From contig JAUVYN010000026.1 in the NCBI GenBank assembly GCA_030603065.1, forward strand, positions 1 to 39,052: a stretch of DNA of 39,052 nt, in the 5' to 3' direction. The stretch comes from Pseudomonas sp. GTDB taxonomy: Bacteria > Pseudomonadota > Gammaproteobacteria > Pseudomonadales > Pseudomonadaceae. The notes below the pieces were generated by a model. It did no database searches, was not told the origin of the DNA, and was given only the letters and a program-made list of their open reading frames with translations. This document shows positions 1 through 9,140 of the stretch, one piece after another; position 1 is the stretch's first letter, and the number at the start of each line of letters is the position of its first letter. A program made the position numbers and the translations under genes.

Positions 1-173
1 CAGAGCGAAACTGCTGGCAGGACATGCTGGGCATGGCCGCGGCAAGGTTCTGGCTGTCCCGGCGCATTGCCGCAGCGGAGCATGGCGGTCAGAGCGGGGT
101 CCTGATCAAGGACCCCGAACATTTCGTCAGAGTGCTGCAGGGGCATCGCCGGCAGCGGGTCGAACTACCCTGA
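1..173 (+). CDS. thrB: Homoserine kinase, C-terminal fragment
   Basis: An open frame enters from the left edge (first full codon at position 3) and ends at TGA 171-173, giving 56 residues. The visible part includes CWQDMLGMAAARFWLSR and a later GVLIKDPEHFVRVLQ stretch. It resembles the C-terminus of the APH-fold homoserine kinase of pseudomonads, which phosphorylates homoserine on the way to threonine. In Pseudomonas putida-type genomes thrB lies beside znuA, which supports the call. The gene converges on znuA, and only 7 bases separate the two stop codons. The assignment rests on remembered similarity plus neighbourhood; the catalytic part is outside the window. Confidence 0.75.
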   Translation, partial: ERNCWQDMLGMAAARFWLSRRIAAAEHGGQSGVLIKDPEHFVRVLQGHRRQRVELP

Positions 174-180
174 GCAGGGT

Positions 181-1143
181 TCAGAGCTGTTCCAGGCACC
201 CCGCCAGACGCTCGCCAAGATCACGCAGGGCATTTTCAGAGGCCGTTGCCGATGGGGCGTGGTCGGTCGCCAGTGGATCCAGCTCAGCGCGCTGAACCGG
301 CAGTCCCTGGGTCAGGGAATCGACCAGACGCGGGGTGAACTGCGGCTCGCTGAACACGCAACTTGGCCCGGCGTCACTCAACTGCTGGCGCAGGAGATTG
401 ACATGGCGTGCGCCCGGCTGCACCTCATGCGAGAGGCTGAAGACGCCTCGGGCGCCTAGGCCGTATCGATCTTCGAAATACCCATACGCGTCATGAAAGA
501 CGAAATAGGGTTTCCCCTGCAGCGGGGTCAGGCGCGCTGCGAGATCCGCGTCCAACGCCTCGATACGCGCCTCGAACCGCTCGAAGTTCTCTGCGAGCTG
601 GTCCTGATGCGCCGGATACAGATCGACCAGGTCCGTGGCCATCAGACGGGCCATGGCCACGGCGTTGGTCGGGCTCAGCCATATATGTGCGTCCAGGCTG
701 CCCGGCGCGTGATGGTGATCGCCATGCTTGTGGTCATGGGTATGCTTGTGAGAGTGCTTGTGGTCGTGATCATGCTCGGCCGCAGTGGCCTGGAAATTCA
801 ACGACTGCGACAGCGTGCGGGTCTCCAGCCCTGGAGCATTCATCATCGCGACCGCTACACCGCGCTCGGCCAGCAGCTGAGCAAGGAACATTTCCATCTC
901 TGGCCCGACCCAGTATATCCGCTCGGCCTGGGCCACGGCCCTGCGCTCGGACGGCCGCAGTGCGTAGGTATGCGGCGAGGCGCCTGGAGGCAGCAGCACG
1001 GCGGGCTGGTCGATGCCATCGAGCACTGCGGCGGCGATCAGTTGAAGCGGTTTGATCGTGGCGACCACCCGCGGCGTTTCCGCCTGGGCAGACAGAGCGA
1101 GGCTGGCCCCGATCAGTAGGGCAAGCATACGGCGGAACAGCAT
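181..1143 (-). CDS. znuA: Zinc ABC transporter, periplasmic zinc-binding protein ZnuA
   Basis: This 320-residue protein captures zinc in the periplasm and hands it to the ZnuBC transporter. Residues 1-21 form a signal peptide (basic MLFRR, hydrophobic core, AQA end). Expected zinc-ligand histidines of the family are at H58 (in SPHTY), H153 (in DAHIW) and H217 (in FHDAY). Residues 124-145 form a loop very rich in His, Asp and Lys, typical of ZnuA and thought to collect or sense zinc. C262 and C317 fit the family disulfide. The start ATG at 1143 follows a GAGG ribosome site about 9 bases upstream. It diverges from zur-znuCB across a 78-bp gap holding a Zur-type palindrome, so repression by zinc-loaded Zur is expected. 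Confidence 0.96.
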   Translation of the reverse strand: MLFRRMLALLIGASLALSAQAETPRVVATIKPLQLIAAAVLDGIDQPAVLLPPGASPHTYALRPSERRAVAQAERIYWVGPEMEMFLAQLLAERGVAVAMMNAPGLETRTLSQSLNFQATAAEHDHDHKHSHKHTHDHKHGDHHHAPGSLDAHIWLSPTNAVAMARLMATDLVDLYPAHQDQLAENFERFEARIEALDADLAARLTPLQGKPYFVFHDAYGYFEDRYGLGARGVFSLSHEVQPGARHVNLLRQQLSDAGPSCVFSEPQFTPRLVDSLTQGLPVQRAELDPLATDHAPSATASENALRDLGERLAGCLEQL

Positions 1144-1166
1144 GGTGATACCTCAGAATAGGCGGT

Positions 1167-1181
1167 TGTTATATGATAACA
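1167..1181. promoter_or_regulatory. Zur box between znuA and zur
   Basis: TGTTATATGATAACA is a perfect inverted repeat: 6-bp arms TGTTAT/ATAACA around an ATG centre. It matches the core of the gammaproteobacterial Zur operator (TGTTATA-N-TATAACA type). It sits in the only gap between divergent znuA and zur-znuCB, 24 bases before the znuA start and about 40 before the zur start, so one site could silence both directions when zinc is plentiful. Confidence 0.85.
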
Positions 1182-1221
1182 GCTAACCCGTCGATGAATA
1201 GTCTCTGTGAGGGGGCCCTCC

Positions 1222-1716
1222 TTGTCCCAATCCACCCTGTCGGTTGATCCACACCACGCCCACGATCACAGCCGCTGCGTGAGCGATGCACTCGATGCTG
1301 CAGAGCAACTCTGCACGCGGGAGGGTGTTCGTTTCACCTCGCTGCGCAAGCGTGTGCTTGAGCTGGTCTGGCAGAGCCACCGGCCCCTTGGGGCATACGA
1401 CATTCTGGATACCCTGGCCAAGGAAGACGGGCGTCGTGCAGCGCCGCCCACCGTCTACCGAGCGCTGGACTTTTTGCTGGAGCAGGGACTGGTCCACCGG
1501 ATCGCCTCGCTCAACGCCTTCATCGGTTGTACCAGCCCTGAGCACCGCCACCAGGGACAGTTTCTGATCTGCCGGGGCTGTCATATAGCAATGGAGCTGG
1601 ACCAGCCGTTGATTCATCACGCCATAGCCGACAGTGCCCGGGCCGTTGATTTCACCGTTGAAGCGGAAACCGTCGAAATCACCGGGCTCTGCGCTCAATG
1701 CAGGGCAAGCGCATGA
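1222..1716 (+). CDS. zur: Fur-family zinc uptake regulator Zur
   Basis: A 164-residue Fur-family repressor. The N-terminal winged helix covers about residues 25-90 ([14 protein letters not shown], then [20 protein letters not shown]). The C-terminal dimerisation and metal-binding part carries two CxxC pairs, C117/C120 and C157/C160, forming the structural zinc site. Zinc-bound Zur represses zinc uptake genes, and its target site lies just upstream. I chose TTG 1222 because GTGAGGGG lies about 8-10 bases before it; a GTG at 1207 in the same frame would add five residues but has no clear ribosome site. The N-terminus is His-rich (HHAHDH). The stop overlaps the znuC start (ATGA), so zur, znuC and znuB form one operon. 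Confidence 0.93.
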   Translation: MSQSTLSVDPHHAHDHSRCVSDALDAAEQLCTREGVRFTSLRKRVLELVWQSHRPLGAYDILDTLAKEDGRRAAPPTVYRALDFLLEQGLVHRIASLNAFIGCTSPEHRHQGQFLICRGCHIAMELDQPLIHHAIADSARAVDFTVEAETVEITGLCAQCRASA

Positions 1717-2492
1717 GCGTACCATTGCTCGATCTGCGTGACGTAAGTCTGCGCTTTCATGGCAATGCGGTGCTGGATCATGTCAACCTCAGGGTTCAGG
1801 CCGGTGAGATCGTCACCCTGATCGGACCCAATGGAGCCGGCAAGACCACGCTGGTGCGGGTCGTGCTTGGCCTGATCAGGGCTGATTCCGGGGAAGTGGT
1901 GCGCAGGCCACGACTGCGCATCGGTTACATGCCGCAGAAACTTCACATCGACGCTACCCTACCGCTGACCGTGTTTCGCTTCCTCATGCTCACGCCCCGA
2001 GGGCGCAAGACTGACGTGCTGGACGCTCTGGAACAGGTGGGTGCGGTACATTTGCTCGACCATCCGCTGCAACAGGTTTCCGGCGGCGAGCTGCAACGCA
2101 TTCTGCTGGCTCGCGCATTGTTGCGTCGGCCGCATCTGCTGGTGCTGGACGAGCCCGTGCAGGGTGTCGACGTCAACGGCCAGATCGAGCTCTACGAACT
2201 GATCACGCGCATTCGTGACCGTTACCGCTGCGGCGTGCTGATGATTTCCCATGACCTGCATCTGGTCATGGCCACCACCAATACGGTGGTTTGCCTTAAT
2301 CGCCATGTGTGCTGCTCCGGACACCCGGCCAAGGTCAGCCTGGACCCTGCCTTCGTCGAGCTGTTCGGCGAGCGTGCCAGCGCGCTGGCACTCTACAGCC
2401 ACAACCATGACCATGCCCATGACCTGCACGGCGAGGTCGTCGAATCCACCGCCGGTGGACACCAGCACGGACCCGACTGCAACCATGCCTGA
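1713..2492 (+). CDS. znuC: Zinc ABC transporter ATPase ZnuC
   Basis: A 259-residue ATP-binding subunit that powers zinc import at the inner membrane. Visible motifs are Walker A GPNGAGKT (38-45), the Q-loop region YMPQK, signature VSGGELQR (122-129), Walker B LLVLDEP (142-148) and the H-loop histidine H180 in SHD. The start at ATG 1713 overlaps the zur stop by 4 bases and has AGGG upstream; an in-frame ATG at 1698 exists, but families start near MSxxLL. The C-terminal 30 residues are rich in His (HNHDHAHD and [11 protein letters not shown]), a possible metal-binding tail. znuB starts inside its last codons (8-base overlap), suggesting translational coupling. Confidence 0.96.
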   Translation: MSVPLLDLRDVSLRFHGNAVLDHVNLRVQAGEIVTLIGPNGAGKTTLVRVVLGLIRADSGEVVRRPRLRIGYMPQKLHIDATLPLTVFRFLMLTPRGRKTDVLDALEQVGAVHLLDHPLQQVSGGELQRILLARALLRRPHLLVLDEPVQGVDVNGQIELYELITRIRDRYRCGVLMISHDLHLVMATTNTVVCLNRHVCCSGHPAKVSLDPAFVELFGERASALALYSHNHDHAHDLHGEVVESTAGGHQHGPDCNHA

Positions 2493-3270
2493 TTTTCTGC
2501 TTTACGCTCTGCTGGCCGGTCTTGGCCTGGCGCTGGTTGCGGGTCCGCTCGGGTCCTTCGTGGTATGGCGGCGCATGGCCTACTTTGGCGACACGTTGTC
2601 CCATTCGGCGCTACTCGGCATTGCCCTGGGCATGCTGCTGGATATCAATCTTACCCTGGCGGTTACCGCGGGCTGCGTGCTCCTGGCGGTTCTACTGGTG
2701 GCGTTGCAGCACAGACAATGGCTGGCCAGCGATACCCTGCTCGGCATTCTTGCCCATAGCACGCTGTCGCTGGGTCTGGTGGTGCTGGCACTGACCGAGA
2801 ACGTGCGAATCGATCTGATGGCCTATCTGTTCGGTGACCTGCTCGCCGTCGGCCGGGAAGATCTGTCCTGGATGCTCGGCGGCATCGTGGTAGTGATGGT
2901 CCTGCTCGCCTTGCTCTGGCGACGCCTGCTGTCGGTGACTGTGCATGAGGAACTGGCCCGGGTCGAGGGGCTACCGGTGACGGCGATTCGCCTGGCGTTG
3001 ATGCTGCTGATCGCGATCGTCATTGCGGTGGCCATGAAGATTGTCGGGGTATTGCTGATCACCTCGCTGCTGATCATCCCGCCTGCCGCCGCCCAGCGCC
3101 ATGCGCGAACGCCGGAACAGATGGCGGTCGGCGCCAGCGTGCTTGGCTGCATTGCGGTATTGGGTGGGCTCTGGATGTCCTGGAATCTGGACACCCCCGC
3201 CGGCCCTTCTATCGTGGTCAGCGCCGCGTTGCTGTTCATGCTGGCGATGAGCATCCCCCGTCGAGCCTGA
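2485..3270 (+). CDS. znuB: Zinc ABC transporter permease ZnuB
   Basis: A 261-residue integral membrane permease of the ABC-3 family, which forms the zinc channel with ZnuC. The protein is almost entirely hydrophobic, with about eight transmembrane segments. It carries family-typical stretches such as [20 protein letters not shown] near the N-terminus and [19 protein letters not shown] in the second half. The start ATG 2485 lies inside the end of znuC (8-base overlap); reading further upstream in this frame only gives shadow sequence of znuC. It ends the zur-znuC-znuB operon. The 87-bp gap after it contains only a weak CCTG-TAA-CAGG hairpin and no clear terminator. Confidence 0.96.
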   Translation: MPDFLLYALLAGLGLALVAGPLGSFVVWRRMAYFGDTLSHSALLGIALGMLLDINLTLAVTAGCVLLAVLLVALQHRQWLASDTLLGILAHSTLSLGLVVLALTENVRIDLMAYLFGDLLAVGREDLSWMLGGIVVVMVLLALLWRRLLSVTVHEELARVEGLPVTAIRLALMLLIAIVIAVAMKIVGVLLITSLLIIPPAAAQRHARTPEQMAVGASVLGCIAVLGGLWMSWNLDTPAGPSIVVSAALLFMLAMSIPRRA

Positions 3271-3357
3271 ACGACATACCCTGTAACAGGCGGTCGTCGC
3301 GGTTGTCCGAATATCGGATAGCCTGAACACCCTGAGCCATACAGGAGCGACTGCCGC

Positions 3358-4353
3358 ATGCGTGACCCGCTGATCCTGCCGACGGCAGAGGGGCTCTATT
3401 GCCCGGCTGGGGATTTTTATATCGACCCCTGGCGACCGGTGCGAACCGCGGTCATCACCCATGCCCATGCCGATCACGCCCGCGCTGGAAGCCAGGAGTA
3501 TTTCGCCGAGCACGCCGGCCTGCCTGTGCTGCGGCACCGCCTGGGCGATCACGCTTTCACCGGTCTGGCCTATGGCGAGCAGCGCCGTTTCGGCAAGACT
3601 CAGGTGAGCCTGCACTCGGCCGGACATGTGCTGGGATCGGCGCAGGTGCGGGTCGAGCACGACGACGGCCGCGTCTGGGTGGTGACCGGCGATTTCAAGC
3701 GCGACCCCGATCCCACCTGCGAGCCATTCGAGGTGGTGCCCTGCGATACCCTGATCACCGAAGCCACCTTCGCGCTACCCTGCTACCGCTGGCCACCGGT
3801 GGAACAGGTGGGCAAGCAGATCTGGGACTGGTGGTCGGGTCATCCCGACCGCCCATGCATTCTGTTCACCTACGCCTTCGGCAAGGCTCAGCGGGTGCTG
3901 GCGGCCCTGCAGGAACACACCGAGCGTACAGTCTATCTGCACGGCGCCATGGTCAGCCTGACCGAACTCTATCGCGAGGCGGGCGTGGCCATGCTGCCGA
4001 CCCGGCCGGTCAGTGAGCTGGACAAGGGGCAGGATCTGGCCGGGGAGCTGATTCTGGCGCCACCCTCGGCGGCCGGTTCGCCCTGGATGCGACGTTTCCG
4101 CAACGCCAGCACCGGGTTTGCCTCCGGCTGGATGCGTATCCGCGGCAACCGGCGGCGGCGCGGATACGACCACGGCTTCGAGCTCAGCGACCATGCGGAC
4201 TGGCCGGCGCTGCTGCAAACCATTCGTGACTGTGGAGCCAGCACCATCCTCACCACCCACGGCCGCAGCGACGATCTGGTCCGTTACCTGCGCGAAGTCG
4301 AAGGGCTCGATGCCAGGGCCTTGACCACCCTGTACGGCGGGGAGGACGACTGA
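3358..4353 (+). CDS. Ligase-associated DNA exonuclease (metallo-beta-lactamase/beta-CASP, SNM1-like)
   Basis: A 331-residue nuclease of the metallo-beta-lactamase fold with a beta-CASP insert, the family found next to bacterial ATP-dependent ligases (ligase-associated exonuclease). The metal motif HAHADH is at residues 35-40. Further family features are SAGHVLGSAQ, TGDFKRD and the late ELSDHAD histidine region. Eukaryotic relatives SNM1/PSO2 act in interstrand crosslink repair, and end processing before ligation is the likely role here (inference). The start ATG 3358 is preceded by AGGAG. Its stop overlaps the ligase start by one base (TGATG), so it heads a tightly coupled four-gene repair operon. 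No LexA box was seen upstream. Confidence 0.9.
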   Translation: MRDPLILPTAEGLYCPAGDFYIDPWRPVRTAVITHAHADHARAGSQEYFAEHAGLPVLRHRLGDHAFTGLAYGEQRRFGKTQVSLHSAGHVLGSAQVRVEHDDGRVWVVTGDFKRDPDPTCEPFEVVPCDTLITEATFALPCYRWPPVEQVGKQIWDWWSGHPDRPCILFTYAFGKAQRVLAALQEHTERTVYLHGAMVSLTELYREAGVAMLPTRPVSELDKGQDLAGELILAPPSAAGSPWMRRFRNASTGFASGWMRIRGNRRRRGYDHGFELSDHADWPALLQTIRDCGASTILTTHGRSDDLVRYLREVEGLDARALTTLYGGEDD

Positions 4354-5948
4354 TGCAGGACTTCGCTGCGCTCTACGCCGAGCTCGACGCCACCACCCGT
4401 ACCCAGGCCAAGCTGGACGCCATGGTGCGTTACTTCGAAAGGGTCGACCCGGCGGATGGGGCCTGGGCAGTCTACATTCTCGCCGGGCGGCGCATGAAGC
4501 GGCTGATCGGCCCGCGCAGGCTGCGCGACTGGCTGGCAGAGCTCTGTGGCTTGCCTGAATGGCTGGTGGAGGAAACCTATCAGCACGTTGGGGACCTGGC
4601 TGAGACGGTCAGCCTGTTGGCCGAAACCGGCGACGAACGCAGCAGTGTCGAAGGCAGCCTGACCGAGTGGATCGAGCAGGCCGTGCTTGGCTTGCGCGGG
4701 CTTGCCGAGCCTGAGCAGAAGGCGCATGTGCTGGCCCACTGGCGCAGCCTGCCGCGCCAGGCCTGCTTTCTGTACAACAAGCTGCTCACCGGCAGCCTGC
4801 GGGTAGGGGTGTCGCGGGGCCTCGTCGAGCGGGCCCTGGCGACACTGAGCGGACGTCCGCGAGCGCTGATCGCCCGGCGGCTGATGGGCGAGTTCGAGCC
4901 GACGGCCGGCTTTTTCCAGCAGTTGTTCGACGAAGAGCACCGTGAAGAGCGCGACGGCCAGCCCTATCCATTCTTCCTCGCCTCTCCGCTGGAGGGCGAC
5001 CCGGATAGCCTCGGCGACCTGCACGCCTGGCACGCGGAATGGAAGTGGGACGGCATTCGTGCCCAGCTGATCGCCCGGCCAAACGGAATCTGGCTCTGGT
5101 CCCGCGGCGAAGAGCCCATGGCGGGTCGTTTCCCGGAGGTCGAAGAGGCCGCCCGGGCACTCCCCGAGGTGGTATTGGATGGCGAGCTGCTGGCCTGGGA
5201 CGCCGAGGTACTGCCGTTTTCGCAGATGCAGCGGCGCATTCAGCGCAAGACCATCGGCCCCAAGTTGCTCAAGGAAGTCCCAGTGGTCTTTCTGGCCTAC
5301 GATCTGCTCGAGGCGGACCGGCAGGACTGGCGCGAGCGGCCACTGGAGGAGCGTCGGACCAGACTGGAAAAGATCATCTTCGAGGCGGCGCAGCCGCCGC
5401 TGCGCCTCAGCCCGCTGGTCAGTGCCACCGACTGGCCTGCGCTCGCCGCCATGCGCGGAAGCAGCCGCGAGCGCCTGGTCGAGGGCCTTATGCTGAAGCG
5501 CCGCGCCAGCCCCTATCGCAGCGGTCGGGTGCGGGGCGACTGGTGGAAGTGGAAGATCGACCCGCTAACCATCGACTGCGTGCTGCTCTATGCCCAGCCG
5601 GGACACGGCCGCCGCGCCAACCTCTACACCGACTATACCCTCGCGGTGCGCGACGGCGATGCGCTGGTCCCGATCACCAAGGCCTATTCGGGTCTCACCG
5701 ACGAGGAGATCCGCAAGCTGGACCGCTGGATTCGCGCCAATACCCTGGAGAAATTCGGCCCCGTGCGTTCGCTGAAACCGCAGCAGGTACTAGAGATCGC
5801 CTTTGAAGGCATCGCCCCCTCGCCCAGGCACAAGTCCGGCATTGCCCTGAGGTTTCCGCGGATCGCCCGCTGGCGGCACGACAAGCCGGTAGACGAGGCC
5901 GATACCCTGGATCAGGTTCGGGAGCTGTTACGCCTCTATGGCAACTGA
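4353..5948 (+). CDS. ATP-dependent DNA ligase
   Basis: A 531-residue ATP-dependent ligase that seals nicks by transferring AMP from the active-site lysine to a 5'-phosphate. Residues 1-205 are the helical DNA-binding domain. The adenylation domain has the nucleotidyl motif KWDG at 231-234 (K231), a DGELLAW motif near 276 and EGLMLKR near 377; WWKWK at 397-401 is motif V. The OB domain follows, ending around residue 525. This is not the NAD-dependent replicative LigA, so the enzyme probably serves repair. It is flanked and overlapped by the exonuclease and the Lhr-type helicase (11-base overlap), which is the known ligase-associated cluster. No Ku or polymerase/primase domain (LigD type) is present. 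Confidence 0.94.
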   Translation: MQDFAALYAELDATTRTQAKLDAMVRYFERVDPADGAWAVYILAGRRMKRLIGPRRLRDWLAELCGLPEWLVEETYQHVGDLAETVSLLAETGDERSSVEGSLTEWIEQAVLGLRGLAEPEQKAHVLAHWRSLPRQACFLYNKLLTGSLRVGVSRGLVERALATLSGRPRALIARRLMGEFEPTAGFFQQLFDEEHREERDGQPYPFFLASPLEGDPDSLGDLHAWHAEWKWDGIRAQLIARPNGIWLWSRGEEPMAGRFPEVEEAARALPEVVLDGELLAWDAEVLPFSQMQRRIQRKTIGPKLLKEVPVVFLAYDLLEADRQDWRERPLEERRTRLEKIIFEAAQPPLRLSPLVSATDWPALAAMRGSSRERLVEGLMLKRRASPYRSGRVRGDWWKWKIDPLTIDCVLLYAQPGHGRRANLYTDYTLAVRDGDALVPITKAYSGLTDEEIRKLDRWIRANTLEKFGPVRSLKPQQVLEIAFEGIAPSPRHKSGIALRFPRIARWRHDKPVDEADTLDQVRELLRLYGN

Positions 5949-8409
5949 ACTCAAGGTGTCCGGCATTCAGGCGGTGGAAAACTGGTTCGCCTCCCGCGGC
6001 TGGCAGCCGGCACCCTTTCAGCGTGAAGCCTGGGCTGCCTTTCGCGCCGGCCGTTCCGGCCTGATCCACGCTACCACGGGGTCGGGCAAGACGCTTGCGG
6101 CTTGGCTAGGACCGGTGTCGGTCGCGCTGGAGGCCGGCCGGGCACCGGCTGGCTTGCGGGTGCTCTGGATAACCCCGCTGCGGGCGCTGGCCACCGACAC
6201 CGCAGGCAATCTGCGCGAGGCGGTGGAGGGTCTTGGGCTGGACTGGACGGTGGAGACCCGCACCGGCGACACCAGTGCCAGCGTGCGAGCCCGTCAGCGC
6301 CGCAAGCTGCCCGAGGCACTGGTCACCACGCCGGAAAGCCTCTCGGTGCTGCTGTCCTATCGCGACGCCGAGGCGACCTTCGCCCGGCTCGATGCGGTCA
6401 TCGTCGATGAGTGGCATGAGCTGCTCGGCAACAAGCGCGGGGTACAGTTGCAGCTCTGTCTGGCCTGGCTCCGGGCGCGCCGGCCGAAGCTACCGGTATG
6501 GGGGCTGTCTGCCACCCTGGGTAATCTCGACGAGGCCATGGCCGTGCTGATTGGCGCGCAGGCCGAGCCGGGGATTCGCATCGCCGGCCACGCACCCAAG
6601 GACCTGATCGTTCGCGGCCTGTGCCCGCTGTCGATGGAGCGCTTCCCCTGGGCCGGCCACCTGGGACTGGCCCAGCTCGAAGGGGTGCTCGGCTATCTGG
6701 AGCAGGGCCGCACCTCGCTGCTGTTCACCAATACCCGCTCCCAGGCCGAGCTCTGGTTCGAGGCGGTGCTCAAGGCGCGTCTGGACTGGCTGACCGAGCT
6801 GGGGCTGCATCATGGTTCGATTGACCGCAGTCTGCGCCGCCGCATTGAGGACGGGCTGCGCGAGGGTGCCTTCCGCTGCGTGGTCTGCACCTCCAGCCTT
6901 GATCTGGGGGTCGACTTCTCGCCGGTGGACCGGGTCGTCCAGGTTGGCAGCCCCAAGGGGGTGGCGCGGCTGATGCAGCGGGCCGGTCGTTCGGGCCATC
7001 AGCCCGGCGCGAGCAGCGAGATTCTCTGCGTACCCAGCCATGCTTTCGAGCTGGTGGAAATCGCCGCGGTGCGTCGTGCCTGGCAGGCTGGGCGGGTCGA
7101 AGCGCGGCGTCCACCGAGACTGTCGCTGGACGTGCTGGTGCAGCATCTGGTGACACTGGCAACCGGTCCGGGTTTCGATGCGGCACAGGCACTGGCCGAA
7201 GCCCGCTCTACCCATGCCTTCGCCGATCTGGACGACGAGTTGTTCGCCTGGTGCCTGCTGTTCATCACCCAGGGCGGCCCGGTGCTGGAGCACTATCCGC
7301 AGTTTCAGCGGGTGGTCCGCTCCGGCGAGCGCTTTCAGGTCGAGGACACCGGCATCGCGCGTCGCCATCGCATGGCTATCGGCACCATCACCAGCGACGC
7401 GCAGATTCACGTGAAGTTCATGAAGGGCCCGAGCCTTGGCAGCATCGAGGAAACCTTCGTCGCTCGGCTCAAGCCAGGGGACGTCTTTCTGTTCTCCGGT
7501 CGCGCGCTGGAGTTGGTCAGGGTACGTGACCTGACCGCCTATGTGCGCAAGGCCAGCACCCGCCGGCAGAGCGTGCCGCGCTGGTATGGTGGGCGCTTGC
7601 CGTTGTCCACCGAACTGGCCGACAGCGTGCTGGAGATCCTCGAAGAGGTGGAGCAGGGTCACTACGCCGACGAGGAGGTGCGCGCCGCCGCCAGCGTGCT
7701 GGAACTGCAGAAGCAGCAGTCGCGCCTGCCCGGTCGTGGGCACCTGCTGATCGAGCGGTGCAGCTCGCGGGAGGGGCAGCATGTCTTTCTCTACCCCTTC
7801 GCCGGGCGTCTGGCCCACGAGGGGCTGGCCGCGGTGCTTGCCTGGCGTATCGGCCAGCAGGTGCCGGCCAGCTTTTCCCTGTCGGTCAACGACTATGGAC
7901 TCGAGCTGCTCACTGGGTCACCCCTGCCCGAGCTCGACGAAGCCACTTGGCGCGCATTTCTGAGTCCGGAGCAACTGCTCGAGGACGTGCTTGCCGCGCT
8001 CAATGCCAGCGAACTGGCCCGCCGCCAGTTCCGCGACATCGCGCGGATCGCCGGCCTGGTTTTTCAGGGCTTTCCCGGTCGCGGCAAGACCGATCGCCAG
8101 TTGCAGGCATCCACCGGCCTGCTATACGACACCCTGTCACGCCACGATCCGGGCCATCGCCTCCTTGACCAGGCGCGGCGCGAGGTGCTGGAGGAGCAGT
8201 TGGACATCCAGCGCCTGCGCGAGGTGCTCGAAAAGGTCGTCGATCAGTCCCTGACTCTGGTCACGGCCGAGCGCTTCACACCGCTGAGCTTTCCGCTTTG
8301 GGTCGAGCGCCAGCGCAACAAGGTCAGCACCGAAGGCTGGCGCCAGCGCGTCCAGCGTATGCTCGATACGCTGGAGCGCCATGCCGACCGCCCGAGGAAG
8401 CGCCGATGA
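5938..8409 (+). CDS. Ligase-associated Lhr-Core DEXH-box DNA helicase
   Basis: An 823-residue superfamily 2 helicase, the usual length of the Lhr-Core class. Walker A TTGSGKT is at 46-52 and the DEWH (DExH) box at 157-160. The SAT motif appears as GLSATLG, followed by the second RecA domain with TSSLDLGVDF and the arginine-finger motif MQRAGRSGHQ. The C-terminal part fits the winged-helix and Lhr-specific domains. Family members are ATP-driven 3'-to-5' translocases that unwind DNA or RNA:DNA hybrids. The start ATG 5938 lies within the last codons of the ligase gene, and the stop overlaps pdeM (ATGA). Coupled expression with ligase and two nucleases points to a joint repair role; the exact lesion is unknown. 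Confidence 0.93.
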   Translation: MATELKVSGIQAVENWFASRGWQPAPFQREAWAAFRAGRSGLIHATTGSGKTLAAWLGPVSVALEAGRAPAGLRVLWITPLRALATDTAGNLREAVEGLGLDWTVETRTGDTSASVRARQRRKLPEALVTTPESLSVLLSYRDAEATFARLDAVIVDEWHELLGNKRGVQLQLCLAWLRARRPKLPVWGLSATLGNLDEAMAVLIGAQAEPGIRIAGHAPKDLIVRGLCPLSMERFPWAGHLGLAQLEGVLGYLEQGRTSLLFTNTRSQAELWFEAVLKARLDWLTELGLHHGSIDRSLRRRIEDGLREGAFRCVVCTSSLDLGVDFSPVDRVVQVGSPKGVARLMQRAGRSGHQPGASSEILCVPSHAFELVEIAAVRRAWQAGRVEARRPPRLSLDVLVQHLVTLATGPGFDAAQALAEARSTHAFADLDDELFAWCLLFITQGGPVLEHYPQFQRVVRSGERFQVEDTGIARRHRMAIGTITSDAQIHVKFMKGPSLGSIEETFVARLKPGDVFLFSGRALELVRVRDLTAYVRKASTRRQSVPRWYGGRLPLSTELADSVLEILEEVEQGHYADEEVRAAASVLELQKQQSRLPGRGHLLIERCSSREGQHVFLYPFAGRLAHEGLAAVLAWRIGQQVPASFSLSVNDYGLELLTGSPLPELDEATWRAFLSPEQLLEDVLAALNASELARRQFRDIARIAGLVFQGFPGRGKTDRQLQASTGLLYDTLSRHDPGHRLLDQARREVLEEQLDIQRLREVLEKVVDQSLTLVTAERFTPLSFPLWVERQRNKVSTEGWRQRVQRMLDTLERHADRPRKRR

Positions 8410-9074
8410 GCCGTACACTGGAATGGACCCTGGCCGGGGAGCAGGTGCTGTTCGATGGTGAGCGCGCACTATACTATCCGGCCGAGCGCACCCTGCTGGT
8501 CGCCGATACCCATTTCGGCAAGGGTGCATTCTTTCGTCGCGCCGGGCTGGCGCTGCCCACTGGCGACAGCAGCGCCGATCTGGGACGGCTGGCCGCGCTG
8601 GTCGAGCGCTTCGCCGCCCAGCGGCTGATCATTTTGGGTGACGTGTTTCATCATCGGCCTCAGCGCGACGAGCCATTCCTCGAACGACTGTCCGCCTGGC
8701 AGGCCTCGCAGCCGGGGCTGGCGCTGGAGGCCGTGGTCGGCAATCATGACCGCCACGCCCTCGGCGCCGGGCTGGATTTGCCACTGCGTTGGCATGACCA
8801 GTTGGACCTCGGTCCATTTCGCCTGCGTCACGATCCGCAGGCAACCGCGGGGCGGCATGTTCTGGCCGGGCATGTGCATCCCGCGCATGTCCTCAAGGTT
8901 GGCAAGGAGCGGCTTCGGGCGCCGGTGTTCTGGCTTCGCGAAGGTCTATCCGTCCTGCCTTCGTTCGGCGCACTGACAGGCGGCTGGGACGTCCAGCCAG
9001 CCAGCAGTGACGAACTGGTAATGGTGATCGAAGGCGAGCTGTTCCCTCTGCCTGGCAGCATCTACTCTGGCTGA
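8406..9074 (+). CDS. pdeM: Ligase-associated metallophosphoesterase nuclease PdeM (MPE)
   Basis: A 222-residue calcineurin-like metallophosphoesterase. The two-metal motifs are clear: DTHFGKG (34-40), GDVFHH (78-83), GNHD (112-115) and a late GHVHP histidine motif. Characterised members of this ligase-cluster family are manganese-dependent single-strand DNA endonucleases. The start at ATG 8406 (MSRTLEW) overlaps the helicase stop by 4 bases; the frame extends upstream only as helicase shadow. It ends the exo-lig-lhr-pdeM operon. The next gene starts 81 bases later, after a separate LexA-type site. Confidence 0.93.
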   Translation: MSRTLEWTLAGEQVLFDGERALYYPAERTLLVADTHFGKGAFFRRAGLALPTGDSSADLGRLAALVERFAAQRLIILGDVFHHRPQRDEPFLERLSAWQASQPGLALEAVVGNHDRHALGAGLDLPLRWHDQLDLGPFRLRHDPQATAGRHVLAGHVHPAHVLKVGKERLRAPVFWLREGLSVLPSFGALTGGWDVQPASSDELVMVIEGELFPLPGSIYSG

Positions 9075-9120
9075 GGTCCACCAGTCAGACGGGTATTGAT
9101 CTGTTGCGGCAGCTTGCATA

Positions 9121-9140
9121 GACTGTATATCCATACAGTC
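9121..9140 (+). promoter_or_regulatory. LexA (SOS) box upstream of radical SAM repair gene
   Basis: The stretch has 8-bp perfect arms GACTGTAT/ATACAGTC around ATCC. The inner CTGTATATCCATACAG (9123-9138) fits the gammaproteobacterial LexA consensus CTG-N10-CAG with the AT-rich TATATNNATA interior. A weak sigma-70 promoter (TTGCGG at 9104-9109, 16 bases, TATATC at 9126-9131) would be covered by the site, as expected for LexA repression. It lies 15 bases before the chosen start of the radical SAM gene. The preceding pdeM gene has its stop 46 bases upstream. Confidence 0.85.

Noticed and set aside
493-1119. Long plus-strand open frame opposite znuA
   Set aside because: It is the antisense shadow of znuA, and its Met/Val-rich region comes from the His-rich loop read backwards.
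3320-3357. Possible LexA site before the exonuclease gene (CTG and CAG words)
   Set aside because: CTG and CAG are 7 or 16 bases apart rather than 10, so the SOS spacing is not met.
6490-7818. 442-codon minus-strand open frame inside the helicase gene
   Set aside because: Antisense to a clearly conserved helicase; high-GC third-position bias explains the long frame and its product resembles no family.
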